DNA of 64,000 nt from Amorphoplanes digitatis (lineage in GTDB: Bacteria > Actinomycetota > Actinomycetes > Mycobacteriales > Micromonosporaceae), in NCBI RefSeq assembly GCF_014205335.1, contig NZ_JACHNH010000001.1, positions 7,992,501 through 8,056,500 of the forward strand, written 5' to 3'. The notes beneath the pieces were generated by a model. That model saw only the letters and a program-made list of their open reading frames with translations. It made no database searches and was not told the origin of the DNA. Positions 52,411 through 60,299 of the stretch are shown in pieces (within the stretch, counting starts at the first letter, position 1; every line of letters begins with the position of its first letter). The position numbers and the translations under genes are program-made.

Positions 52411-53144
52411 TGCGCCCGCTCCGCGCGTACGCCAAGGACACGGTGACCGTCGGCACGCAGCCGGGCCATCGCCTGGTCGGCGTCCGCCCGGCGGACGGCG
52501 ACCTCGACGACCACCTCGTCGGGCTCCTCACCCGGCCGGTGCTCCGCCGGGGTGACCGTGCCGTCGGTGACCGTCCAGCGGATCGCGTCCGGCAGGCCGG
52601 CGATCTCGCCGCGGTGGTCGCTGACCAGCACCGCGCCGCCGGCGGCGGTGACCTCGCCGACGATCTGCGGTATCAGCGTGCGGGCCACGGAGTCGAGGCC
52701 CTCCCAGGGCTCGTCGAGCACCAGCAGGCCCGGGGCGACGAGCAGCGCCTGCGCGAGGCCGACCTTCTGCGCGGTGCCCTTGGAGAGGTCCGCCAGGCGG
52801 GTGTGGCGGTGCTCGCCGAGCCCGAGGCGCTCGATCCAGCGGTCGGTCCCGGCGCCGCCGCGCAGGCCCCGGACGGCGGCCATGTGGCTCAGGTACTGCT
52901 CGGTCGTGAACGGCTGGTCGGCCGGGAAGCGCTCCGGGACCCAGCCGACGACCGGCGGGCGCTCCCGGACCGCGCCGTGCACGGGCCGCAGCACGCCGGC
53001 GGCCAGTTGCAGCAGGGTCGACTTGCCGGCGCCGTTGCGGCCCAGCACCACCACCGTGGCGCCCGGCTCGACGGTCGCGTCCACCGTCCGCAGGGTCCAG
53101 CCCGCGCGGCGCCCGTACCGGAACCAGACGTTGTCGAATCGCAC
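52407..53144 (-). CDS. ABC exporter ATP-binding subunit
   Basis: The 245-residue ATPase has Walker A VVVLGRNGAGKSTLL, Walker B LLVLDEPWEGLD and a switch VSDHRGE. The signature reads LSKGTAQKV instead of LSGGQ, a variation common in bacteriocin- and lantibiotic-type exporters. It sits with its permease between rplA and rplJ, interrupting the ribosomal cluster. GTG start; 66 bases downstream of the rplA stop, past the rplA terminator. Confidence 0.85.
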   Translation of the reverse strand: MRFDNVWFRYGRRAGWTLRTVDATVEPGATVVVLGRNGAGKSTLLQLAAGVLRPVHGAVRERPPVVGWVPERFPADQPFTTEQYLSHMAAVRGLRGGAGTDRWIERLGLGEHRHTRLADLSKGTAQKVGLAQALLVAPGLLVLDEPWEGLDSVARTLIPQIVGEVTAAGGAVLVSDHRGEIAGLPDAIRWTVTDGTVTPAEHRPGEEPDEVVVEVAVRRADADQAMARLRADGHRVLGVRAERAQ

Positions 53145-53161
53145 GGCGGCAGCCTCGCACG

Positions 53162-53192
53162 AAAAAGCCCCCGGGGTGTACCCCGGGGGCTT
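53162..53192 (-). terminator. rplA terminator
   Basis: GCCCCCGGGG (53067-like stem at 53181-53190 on plus) pairs across a 4-base loop with 53067-equivalent bases 53167-53176, giving a 10-bp perfect stem followed on minus by CTTTTTCGTG. It is 18 bases after the rplA stop and is a standard intrinsic terminator. Confidence 0.85.
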
Positions 53193-53210
53193 CTCAGATG
53201 TTGCTGACGA

Positions 53211-53927
53211 TCAGCTGTCGGACTTGTCGCCGCGCAGGTTCTTGACCACGTTCGGGTCGATCTGCACGCCGGGGCCCATCGTGGTGCTGACGGTGACCTT
53301 CTTCAGGTACTTGCCCTTGGCGGCCGACGGCTTGGCCCGCAGGACCTCGTCGAGCACGGCGCCGTAGTTCTCCAGCAGCTGGTCCTCGCTGAACGAGGCC
53401 TTGCCGATGATCAGGTGCAGGTTCGAGTGCTTGTCCACCCGGAAGGTGATCTTGCCGCCCTTGATGTCCGAGACGGCCTTGGTCACGTCCATGGTGACCG
53501 TGCCGGTCTTCGGGTTCGGCATGAGGCCGCGGGGGCCGAGGATCCGGGCGATACGGCCGATCTTGGCCATCTGGTCCGGGGTGGCGATCGCCGCGTCGAA
53601 GTCGAGCCAGCCACCCTGGATGCGGGCGACGAGCTCGTCCGTGCCGACCTCGTCGGCGCCGGCCGCGACGGCCTCCTCGGCCTTGGCGCCCTGCGCGAAG
53701 ACGATCACGCGGGCCGTCTTGCCGGTGCCGTGCGGCAGGTTGACCACGCCGCGGACCATCTGGTCGGCCTTACGCGGGTCCACGCCGAGCCGCATCGCGA
53801 CCTCGACCGTGGCGTCGAACTTGGTGGGGCTGGTGTCCTTGGCCAGCTTCACGGCGTCGGCGGGCTCGTAGAGCTTCGCGACGTCGATCTGCTCGGCGGC
53901 CTTGCGGTAAGCCTTGCTGCGCTGCAT
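53211..53927 (-). CDS. rplA: 50S ribosomal protein L1
   Basis: The 238-residue protein begins MQRSKAYRKAAEQIDVAKLY and has VDPRKADQMVRGVVNLPHGT and GPRGLMPNPKTGTVTMDV. L1 forms the mobile stalk at the E site. ATG 53927 follows AGGAGTAAG. Directly upstream lies nusG rather than the expected rplK. Confidence 0.97.
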   Translation of the reverse strand: MQRSKAYRKAAEQIDVAKLYEPADAVKLAKDTSPTKFDATVEVAMRLGVDPRKADQMVRGVVNLPHGTGKTARVIVFAQGAKAEEAVAAGADEVGTDELVARIQGGWLDFDAAIATPDQMAKIGRIARILGPRGLMPNPKTGTVTMDVTKAVSDIKGGKITFRVDKHSNLHLIIGKASFSEDQLLENYGAVLDEVLRAKPSAAKGKYLKKVTVSTTMGPGVQIDPNVVKNLRGDKSDS

Positions 53928-53991
53928 TTTTCTCTTACTCCTGTGGTAGATGGCGGGGCGCGCGGTTCGCGCCCCTCCCACGACGTACGTC

Positions 53992-54720
53992 TTAGATCTT
54001 GGCGACCTGGTTGAAGTTGAGCTCAACCGGCGTCTCGCGGCCGAAGATCGAGACCAGCACCTTCAGCTTCTGCTGGTCGGCGTTGATCTCACTGATCGAG
54101 GCCGGCAGCGACGCGAACGCACCGTCGGTGACGGTGACGGAGTCGCCGACCTCGAAGTCCAGCACGCGGACCTCGGGCTTGGCCTTCTTCTCCTCGGCCT
54201 CGACGGCCGGGGCCAGCCACTTCAGCACCTCGTCGAGCGACAGCGGCGCCGGGCGGTCGACCCGGTCGGTGGCGCCCACGAAGCCGGTGACACCCGGCGT
54301 GTTGCGCACGCACGAGTAGGACTCGGGGCTGAGGTCCATCCGGACCAGGATGTAGCCGGGGAAGACCTTGTTCTGCACCTGGAGGCGCTTGCCGTTCTTG
54401 ACCTCGACCTCTTCGCGGGTCGGCACCTCGACCTGGAAGATGAAGTCCTCCATGTCGAGGCTCGTGATCCGGGTCTCGAGGTTGGTCTTGACCTTGTTCT
54501 CGTAGCCGGCGTACGAGTGCACCACGTACCAGTCACCCGGGGCGTAGCGCAGCTTCTGCCGCAGCTCGGCGACCGGGTCGTAGTTTTCGTCAGCCTCGGG
54601 GGCCTCCGCCTCGGCGACGGGCTCTGCGCTGGCGGCCTCTACCGACTCGGCGTCGTCCGCCGTCGCGACCGTGGACTGCTCGTCCGCGGTCGGGGCGGTC
54701 TCGTCGTCGTACTCAGGCAC
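53992..54720 (-). CDS. nusG: Transcription termination/antitermination protein NusG
   Basis: The 242-residue protein has an acidic N-terminal extension of about 60 residues, the NGN domain (WYVVHSYAGYENKVKTNLET, VFPGYILVRMD) and a C-terminal KOW domain (FEVGDSVTVTDGAFASLPAS). It binds RNA polymerase and links transcription to translation through S10. GTG start, 24 bases after secE. Confidence 0.97.
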   Translation of the reverse strand: MPEYDDETAPTADEQSTVATADDAESVEAASAEPVAEAEAPEADENYDPVAELRQKLRYAPGDWYVVHSYAGYENKVKTNLETRITSLDMEDFIFQVEVPTREEVEVKNGKRLQVQNKVFPGYILVRMDLSPESYSCVRNTPGVTGFVGATDRVDRPAPLSLDEVLKWLAPAVEAEEKKAKPEVRVLDFEVGDSVTVTDGAFASLPASISEINADQQKLKVLVSIFGRETPVELNFNQVAKI

Positions 54721-54744
54721 GCTTGCTCACTTCCGTAACTAGCT

Positions 54745-55119
54745 TCAGTTGCCGAACGTCGCCAGGATGGCCTTGCCGAACCCGAAGTCGAGCAGCGACA
54801 CGATCGTGGTCATCACGGTGACGAACACGATCACCACGGTCGTGTAGGTCAGCAGTTCCTTGCGGGTCGGCCAGATGACCTTACGCAGCTCGCTGACGAC
54901 CTCGCGGAAGAAACCGCCGATGCGGTTGCCACCGCGGCGGGTCGTCTTCGTCGTCTTGGCACCGCCCGAGTCGGCTTCGCGGTCGGCCTTGTCGCCGCCA
55001 CGGGTCACCGCCTCGTCGTCCGCCTCGACAACGTCGTCCTGGACGTCACCGTCGGTGAACGCCTCGTCCTCGGGGCGGTCGCCTGCAGCGTCGTCACCGG
55101 GTCGCTTCCTCTCGGCCAC
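54745..55119 (-). CDS. secE: Preprotein translocase subunit SecE
   Basis: The 124-residue protein has a hydrophilic acidic N-terminus of about 70 residues and the SecE core: amphipathic FFREVVSELRKVIWPTRKEL followed by one transmembrane helix (TTVVIVFVTVMTTIVSLL). The GTG at 55119 is preferred to the upstream in-frame start because GAAGAGGG precedes it. It lies next to nusG as in most bacteria. Confidence 0.94.
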   Translation of the reverse strand: MAERKRPGDDAAGDRPEDEAFTDGDVQDDVVEADDEAVTRGGDKADREADSGGAKTTKTTRRGGNRIGGFFREVVSELRKVIWPTRKELLTYTTVVIVFVTVMTTIVSLLDFGFGKAILATFGN

Positions 55120-55246
55120 TTCCGCCCTCTTCCGTCGTCGATAGGGGTGTCGCATCGGCGCCGTGTGCGGCGCTCGGTCAAGCCGGCCGCCCGCCGCCGG
55201 GCGGACCGGCCGCGGGGCCGGTCCGGTTACTGGGCCGATCGGTGCG

Positions 55247-55319
<73 letters not shown>

Positions 55320-55418
55320 TTGTGGGGCTCTCCTGCCCGTCGCAGCGCGAAAGGCAGGGTTCACTTACCCCACGGCGGACCAGTGTACGGGTAGGGCCGC
55401 CGCTTTCCCAACCCGGGC

Positions 55419-55814
55419 CTACCTCTTACGAATGGTCGCCCTCGCGAGCGACAGCACCTTCTCGCCGTTGCAGGTCGCGGTCAGTTCGATCTTGGTGAGG
55501 CCGTCGTCCGTGACCTCCTTGACCACACCGGCCACCACGACCTCGGTGCCCTCGTCGGTGTCCGGCACCGGGACCGGGCGGGAGAACCGCACGCCGAACT
55601 CGACAACGGCGTCCGGCGCGCCGGCCCAGGTGGAGACCGCGCGGCCGGCCAGGGCCATCGTGTACATCCCGTGCGCGATCACGCCGGGCAGGCCGACGCT
55701 GTTGGCGATCCGCTCGCTCCAGTGGATCGTGTTGAAGTCGCCGGAGGCGCCGCAGTAGCGGATCAGGTCGGCCCGGGTGACGGTGAACGTCTGGGTGGGC
55801 AGCGTTTCAGCCAT
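55419..55814 (-). CDS. MaoC-like hydratase/dehydratase (HadB-like)
   Basis: The 131-residue protein is a hot-dog-fold MaoC hydratase with the catalytic motif DFNTIHWSERIANSVGLPGV (Asp and His). In mycobacteria HadB pairs with HadA or HadC to dehydrate beta-hydroxyacyl-ACP in the FAS-II cycle. ATG 55814 is chosen because the ribosome-binding site AGGAA is six bases upstream; ATG 55820 is too close. It is coupled to the preceding HadA-like gene. Confidence 0.85.
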   Translation of the reverse strand: MAETLPTQTFTVTRADLIRYCGASGDFNTIHWSERIANSVGLPGVIAHGMYTMALAGRAVSTWAGAPDAVVEFGVRFSRPVPVPDTDEGTEVVVAGVVKEVTDDGLTKIELTATCNGEKVLSLARATIRKR

Positions 55815-55816
55815 GA

Positions 55817-56263
55817 TCATTCCTCCCCGCGCTGAACGAGCTTGGACCACACCGTGACGACGGCCTCGCCGGCCTCGGTGGTGACGTCGGTGCGGGTCGT
55901 CAGGAAGTCGTGCCCGCCCCGCGAGGTGATCTCCTCGACCGTGTTCACGCAGACCAGGGAGTCGCCGGCGACCACGGGCCGGGCGTACGCGAACCGCTGG
56001 TCGCCGTGCACCACCCGGCTGTAGTCCAGGCCGAGCTCGGGATCGGCGACGATCTGGCGGCTGGCGGTCATGGTGATCACGACCGGGAACGTGGGCGGCG
56101 CCACCACATCGGCGTAACCGATGGCGCGGGCGGCCTCCGGGTCGTGGTACTCGGCATCCGTGGCGCCGATCGCGGTGGCGAACTCACGGATCTTCTCGCG
56201 GCCCACGAGATAGGGCGCGGTGGGCGGCCAACTGCGGCCGGCGAACGACTGGTCCAAAGGCAT
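55817..56263 (-). CDS. MaoC N-terminal-like dehydratase subunit (HadA-like)
   Basis: The 148-residue protein is the hot-dog partner with a FAS1-like dehydratase domain: VGREKIREFATAIGATDAEY at the start and VVAPPTFPVVITMTASRQIV, lacking the catalytic Asp-His of HadB, as expected for the substrate-binding subunit. It lies between rpmG and the HadB-like gene, the rpmG-hadA-hadB order seen in mycobacteria and relatives. Confidence 0.85.
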   Translation of the reverse strand: MPLDQSFAGRSWPPTAPYLVGREKIREFATAIGATDAEYHDPEAARAIGYADVVAPPTFPVVITMTASRQIVADPELGLDYSRVVHGDQRFAYARPVVAGDSLVCVNTVEEITSRGGHDFLTTRTDVTTEAGEAVVTVWSKLVQRGEE

Positions 56264-56277
56264 TGCTTGAAAATACT

Positions 56278-56306
56278 CTGCGGCGACCGGAAACCGGTCG
56301 CCGCAG
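56278..56306 (-). terminator. rpmG terminator
   Basis: CTGCGGCGACCGG (56278-56290) pairs perfectly with 56294-56306, loop AAA, and on minus is followed by AGTATTTTC. It lies 26 bases after the rpmG stop and 15 before the HadA-like gene, so that gene pair may need read-through or its own promoter. Confidence 0.75.
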
Positions 56307-56331
56307 CAGGCGTTGCTTTTTCGGTACGTCG

Positions 56332-56499
56332 TCAGCGGGTCTCGCGGTGCAGCGTGTGCTTGCCGTCCCGGGGGCAGAACTTCTTGAGCTCGATGCGGTC
56401 CGGGTCGTTACGGCGGTTCTTGCGGGTGATGTAGTTCCGCTCCTTGCACTCCGTACACGCCAAGGTGATCTTGGGACGGACGTCGGTCGCCTTGGCCAC
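56332..56499 (-). CDS. rpmG: 50S ribosomal protein L33
   Basis: The 55-residue protein MAKATDVRPKITLACTECKE... has Cys15, Cys18 and Cys42, but position 45, normally the fourth zinc-ligand cysteine, is Asp (FCPRDGKH). It may bind zinc with another ligand such as His48 or be partly zinc-free. GTG start at 56499. Downstream of tRNA-Met. Confidence 0.93.
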   Translation of the reverse strand: MAKATDVRPKITLACTECKERNYITRKNRRNDPDRIELKKFCPRDGKHTLHRETR

Positions 56500-56626
56500 G
56501 GCGGGGTGCCTTCCTGCTAACGGGATTCACATACGACATAACAGCGTAGACGCTAGCCGCGCTGACATGCAAAAACCTGGACGAAAAGCCCGGGTCGTAC
56601 GGCATCCGGGACGGGTCCCGGATGAG

Positions 56627-56699
56627 TAGCGGTGGCCGGACTTGAACCGGCGACACAGCGATTATGAGCCGCTTGCTCTGCCATCTGAGCTACACCGCC
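56627..56699 (-). tRNA. tRNA-Met (CAT anticodon, elongator type)
   Basis: A 73-nt cloverleaf begins GGCGGTGTAGCTCAGATGGC on minus; the anticodon stem-loop is GCGGCTCATAATCGC with anticodon CAT. The first acceptor pair is G-U and the anticodon stem lacks the three G-C pairs of initiators, so it is the elongator. T arm GGTTCAAGTCC. CCA is not encoded. Confidence 0.96.
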
Positions 56700-56730
56700 G
56701 CGCCAGGCTCTCGGTCACGAACCCGGGTGG

Positions 56731-56803
56731 AGCCCCCTTACGGAATCGAACCGTAGACCTTCTCCTTACCATGGAGACGCTCTGCCGACTGAGCTAAGGG
56801 GGC
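56731..56803 (-). tRNA. tRNA-Thr (GGT anticodon)
   Basis: A 73-nt cloverleaf begins GCCCCCTTAGCTCAGTCGGC on minus; the anticodon arm TCTCC-ATGGTAA-GGAGA gives GGT. Acceptor GCCCCCT pairs with AGGGGGC; T arm GGTTCGATTCC. It is 31 bases upstream of tRNA-Met and probably shares its transcript. Confidence 0.96.
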
Positions 56804-56905
56804 GCGCGCGATCTCTCGCTTGATGCGCAGACAGAAGCTTACACGGCCACGCAGCCGAGGTGAAATCGCCTCCCCGGCCCGCGGAAACAGCAGGTCAGTG
56901 CGGTG

Positions 56906-59434
56906 TCAGCCGACCGCGCGCAGTCGGCGGACCTCGCCGGTGGGCGTCTCCTCGGGCTCCGTCTGCGCGCTGAGCCACGTGTTCAGCCGCTCGACGGGCA
57001 GCGGCCGGCTGAAGAAGTAGCCCTGTCCGATCTCGCAGCCGAGCTCGGCCAGCAGGTCGAAGGTCAGCTCGCTCTCGACGCCCTCGGCGACCACGGTGAG
57101 ACCGAACTCACGCGCGAGCCCGATGACCGCGCGCACGATGGCGAGGTCACCCGAGTCGGTCGCTATCCCCTGCACGAAGCTGTCATCGATCTTCAACTCG
57201 TGGACCGGTAGCTGCCGCAGGTAGGACAGCGACGACGCACCGGTGCCGAAGTCGTCGACCGACAACCGCACGCCGAGGTCGCGCAGCCGGTACATGGTCG
57301 GCAGCGCCCGTTCGATCTCGCCGAGCATGCTCGGCTCCGAGATCTCGAAGGTGACCTGTCCGGGCGGGACCCGGTACTGCTTGAGGAGCCCGTGCACCTG
57401 GTCGGGGAAGCGCGGGTCGAGCAGCGTGCGCGCCGACAGGTTCACCGCGATGGAGAGCGGGCGACCGGAGTCCGCCCACTCACGGCAGTGTCGGAGGCCC
57501 GCGGTCAGCACCACCTCGGTGAGGCGGTGCAGCTGCCCGGTGTGCTCGGCGACGGCGACGAAGTCCTCCGGGGACACCTCGCCGTGCGCGGGGTGCTGCC
57601 AGCGCGCCAGGCACTCGACGCCGATCAGGTGCCGGTCCTGGATGGTCACCTTCGGCTGGAAGTGGACCTCGAGCTCGCCCGAGTCCAGGGCGCGGCGCAG
57701 GTCGGCGGCGAGGCCGAGGCGCCGGACGGCCCGCGACTCCAGCGCCGGGTGGAACAGCTGCACGCCGTACGGCAGCGCCTTGGCCGCGTTGGCGGCCAGC
57801 TCGGCACGGCGCAGCAGGGCGTCCGGGTCGTCGCCGTGGTCGGGTTGCACGGCCACGCCGGCCGCGGTGTCCACGTCGAGGGTGAGCGTGCCGACGGCCA
57901 TCGGGCCGCGCAGCTGCTCGCGCATCTCGGTGGCGAGCCGGACGGTCTCCTCGGTGCTCTCCGCGCGCAGCGTCACGACGAACTCGTCGCCGCCGATCCG
58001 GCCCACCAGGGCACCCGGATCGGCGATCTTGCACAGTCGACCGGCGACCTCGGTGAGGAGCTTGTCACCCGCGTCGTGGCCCATCGACTCGTTGACGTCG
58101 CGCAGCCCGTCGACGTCGAAGAGGATCACCGCGACCACCTCGCCGGGCGTACGGATCTTGACGGACTCGGTGAGCGCGTCGATGATCCGTCGCCGGTTCG
58201 GGAGCGCGGTGAGCCGATCGTGGTACGCGTCGTAGCGCAGCCGCTCGACCAGCCGGGAATTCTCCACCGCCGCGGCCGCGTGCGCGGCGATCGTCTCGAC
58301 CACCTGCACGTCGCCCGCGGTGAAGTGCTTCAGATCGCCGAGCCGGTTGACCATCTCGAGCGTGCCGATCACGGCCTGACCCGACCGCAGCGGCACGACG
58401 ATGCAGTCCTTGACCCCCGCCTCCCGCAGCACCGGCAGCAGGTCCCGGTCGGTCCCGATCTGCGTACCGACGGCGACACTGCGGCGTTCGACGGTCGCCC
58501 GCTGGGTGAGCGCGGCCGGCGTGCGGCTGAAGTCGAGCAGGCCCTGTGCCTCGATCTTGGAGGTCAGCAGCACCTCGGGATAGCGGCCGGAGGCGGGCAG
58601 CCGGATCGTCGCGTACTCGGTCTGCATCAGGGCCCGCGCGCGCACCAGCACCGAGTCGATAAGGGTGACGTCCTGTCCGGACTCGACGACGGCGTTGGCC
58701 AGTTCGTAGAGCTCGGCGAGGGTGTGGTGCTGCCGAAGGAAGTCCGAGTAGGACCGGTACGCCAGCGTGAGCACGGCGGCGAGCACCAGCAGCAGGCAGG
58801 CGGACCACCACGTCGTGTCCAGCGCGATGGTGAAGACCAGCCCGATGACGATGCAGACCTCGGCGGCGAGCAGGACCGGCCAGGCGACGCGAACCATGTC
58901 GAGACCCGCCGACAGGCCCTGCACGGTCACCATCGCGGCGGCCACCGCGAGAACCGTCACCAGCGTGGTGACGGTGACCGCGACACCGAGGATGCCCCAG
59001 GTGACGGGGCCGACGCCGTCGATCGGCGGGAACAGCTCCAGGACGATGCCGCCGGTCGCGGTGGCGGCGGCGGCCCGGGCGACGTTGAACGAGAGCTTGT
59101 CCGGCGCGGCGTGCCGGCGCATCTCCTTGATCAGCACCGCAACGGCGCTCACGGCCACCACAAGGGCGGCCGGGACGAAGAAGAAGGCGAGAACGAGAGG
59201 AATCTCGATGATGCTCAGAGAGACGCTGTGGCGGCGGATCAGAATGTGCCGCGAGCTCATTCCCAGCAGTACGAAGAAGGGGAGCGCCAGCAGCGCGACC
59301 GGCCACCCGTTCTGCCAGCCCTCGTGCCGGACGGCGAGGATGACGCTGAACACGACGGCAACGACCGTCAGCGTCCCAGTGACCAGCCAGACGTATTCAG
59401 GAGATCGTCGCGGTGGGGACTGACGCCCTGCCAT
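56906..59434 (-). CDS. Membrane GAF-GGDEF-EAL cyclic-di-GMP protein
   Basis: The 842-residue protein has about seven membrane helices in residues 15-230, a GAF domain at about 240-395 (NAVVESGQDVTLIDSVLVRA), a GGDEF domain at about 405-560 with an intact GGDEF active site (VGRIGGDEFVVTLRA), and an EAL domain at about 575-825. The EAL motif reads ECLARW instead of EALLRW but keeps the Glu; DDFGTGASSL and KIDDSFVQG and AEGVES are present. It may both make and break c-di-GMP or use one activity for sensing. Monocistronic. Confidence 0.9.
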   Translation of the reverse strand: MAGRQSPPRRSPEYVWLVTGTLTVVAVVFSVILAVRHEGWQNGWPVALLALPFFVLLGMSSRHILIRRHSVSLSIIEIPLVLAFFFVPAALVVAVSAVAVLIKEMRRHAAPDKLSFNVARAAAATATGGIVLELFPPIDGVGPVTWGILGVAVTVTTLVTVLAVAAAMVTVQGLSAGLDMVRVAWPVLLAAEVCIVIGLVFTIALDTTWWSACLLLVLAAVLTLAYRSYSDFLRQHHTLAELYELANAVVESGQDVTLIDSVLVRARALMQTEYATIRLPASGRYPEVLLTSKIEAQGLLDFSRTPAALTQRATVERRSVAVGTQIGTDRDLLPVLREAGVKDCIVVPLRSGQAVIGTLEMVNRLGDLKHFTAGDVQVVETIAAHAAAAVENSRLVERLRYDAYHDRLTALPNRRRIIDALTESVKIRTPGEVVAVILFDVDGLRDVNESMGHDAGDKLLTEVAGRLCKIADPGALVGRIGGDEFVVTLRAESTEETVRLATEMREQLRGPMAVGTLTLDVDTAAGVAVQPDHGDDPDALLRRAELAANAAKALPYGVQLFHPALESRAVRRLGLAADLRRALDSGELEVHFQPKVTIQDRHLIGVECLARWQHPAHGEVSPEDFVAVAEHTGQLHRLTEVVLTAGLRHCREWADSGRPLSIAVNLSARTLLDPRFPDQVHGLLKQYRVPPGQVTFEISEPSMLGEIERALPTMYRLRDLGVRLSVDDFGTGASSLSYLRQLPVHELKIDDSFVQGIATDSGDLAIVRAVIGLAREFGLTVVAEGVESELTFDLLAELGCEIGQGYFFSRPLPVERLNTWLSAQTEPEETPTGEVRRLRAVG

Positions 59435-59506
59435 CCAACGCCCCTACCGTTCGAGGTGCTCCATGCGCGGCCTACCCCGGACCGCGTCAGGCCCCTGCGT
59501 GTTACT

Positions 59507-59647
59507 TCAGGACCAGTCGACGTCGGTCTGAGTCGCGGTTGCGCCAGCAGTCGCCGTGGTGGCGGCGACCAGAGACACGCCGCCGAAGGCCAGTCCGAGC
59601 GCCACTAACAAGCCGGCGGCGAAGCGGCCGAGCCTCTTTGCGGACAT
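59507..59647 (-). CDS. Tiny secreted or membrane peptide
   Basis: The 46-residue product has a classic signal sequence (MSAKRLGRFAAGLLVALGLA, ending VAATTATAGA) and a mature tail of only about 12 residues (TATQTDVDWS). The ATG at 59647 follows CGGGAG. It lies upstream of the GGDEF/EAL gene on the same strand, with 72 bases between. The family is unrecognised; the short tail could be a signalling peptide. Confidence 0.55.
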   Translation of the reverse strand: MSAKRLGRFAAGLLVALGLAFGGVSLVAATTATAGATATQTDVDWS

Positions 59648-59867
59648 CTGTGGCTCCCGTAGTGAAGTCGTTATCGGGTAGGCGTTCCATGATGGTGCCA
59701 CACGCCGCGTGCGTCAGACAGCGTCGAACGGCCGGTCGAACCCGCACATCCCGAAATCTTGACTGAACGGCTGAGGCGTTCATGGAATTGTGGGCAGCAA
59801 AATTGACGGCTTTGAGCCCGATTTAGCGGGAGAAGTGAGCCCAATTCGCATAGCACCGTCAGGGCGC

Positions 59868-59890
59868 CTTGACGTCAAGACAGCTTGACG
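59868..59890. promoter_or_regulatory. Palindromic operator-like site
   Basis: CTTGACGTCAAG (59868-59879) is a perfect 12-bp palindrome, followed five bases later by a third half-site CTTGACG (59884-59890). A second palindrome GACTCGAGTC (59894-59903) touches the start codon of the next gene. Together they look like an autoregulatory control site. Confidence 0.5.
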
Positions 59891-59903
59891 AAAGACTCGA
59901 GTC

Positions 59904-60299
59904 ATGACGACTCCCGACGAGCTGGAGCAACAGCACACGCTCTCTACCGCCACAACGCGTTACGACGAGCTGAGGATGCGGGAGGCCCTCGCCTCGATGG
60001 CCCCGGACCGCGACGAGCAGGCCCTGACCCGCGAGGAGACCCTGGAACTGCTGGCGCTCAGCGAGGTGGTCATCCGCAAGGCCGGCTACGGAAGGCAGCC
60101 GATGGTCCGCTCGGCGCGCGCGGCCGGCGCCTCCTGGAACCAGATCGGTGCGGCGCTGGGCACCAGCAAACAGGCCGCCTGGGAGGCGCACAACCGCTGG
60201 ATCGAGGAGCAGGCGCGGCAGCACGAGCTCACCGGGTACGAGGGCTTCAACCCCGACGAGGCGTCCGCGGCCCGCGGCCTAGCCGGCAGCCCTGACTAG
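59904..60299 (+). CDS. Helix-turn-helix protein of unknown target
   Basis: The 131-residue protein has a C-terminal helix-turn-helix around residues 69-100 (ARAAGASWNQIGAALGTSKQ), like those in sigma-factor region 4 and small actinobacterial regulators. The first half is acidic and helical. No ribosome-binding site precedes the ATG, so it may be leaderless. The palindromes directly upstream suggest autoregulation. The end is adjacent to the convergent rhodanese gene. Confidence 0.65.
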   Translation: MTTPDELEQQHTLSTATTRYDELRMREALASMAPDRDEQALTREETLELLALSEVVIRKAGYGRQPMVRSARAAGASWNQIGAALGTSKQAAWEAHNRWIEEQARQHELTGYEGFNPDEASAARGLAGSPD

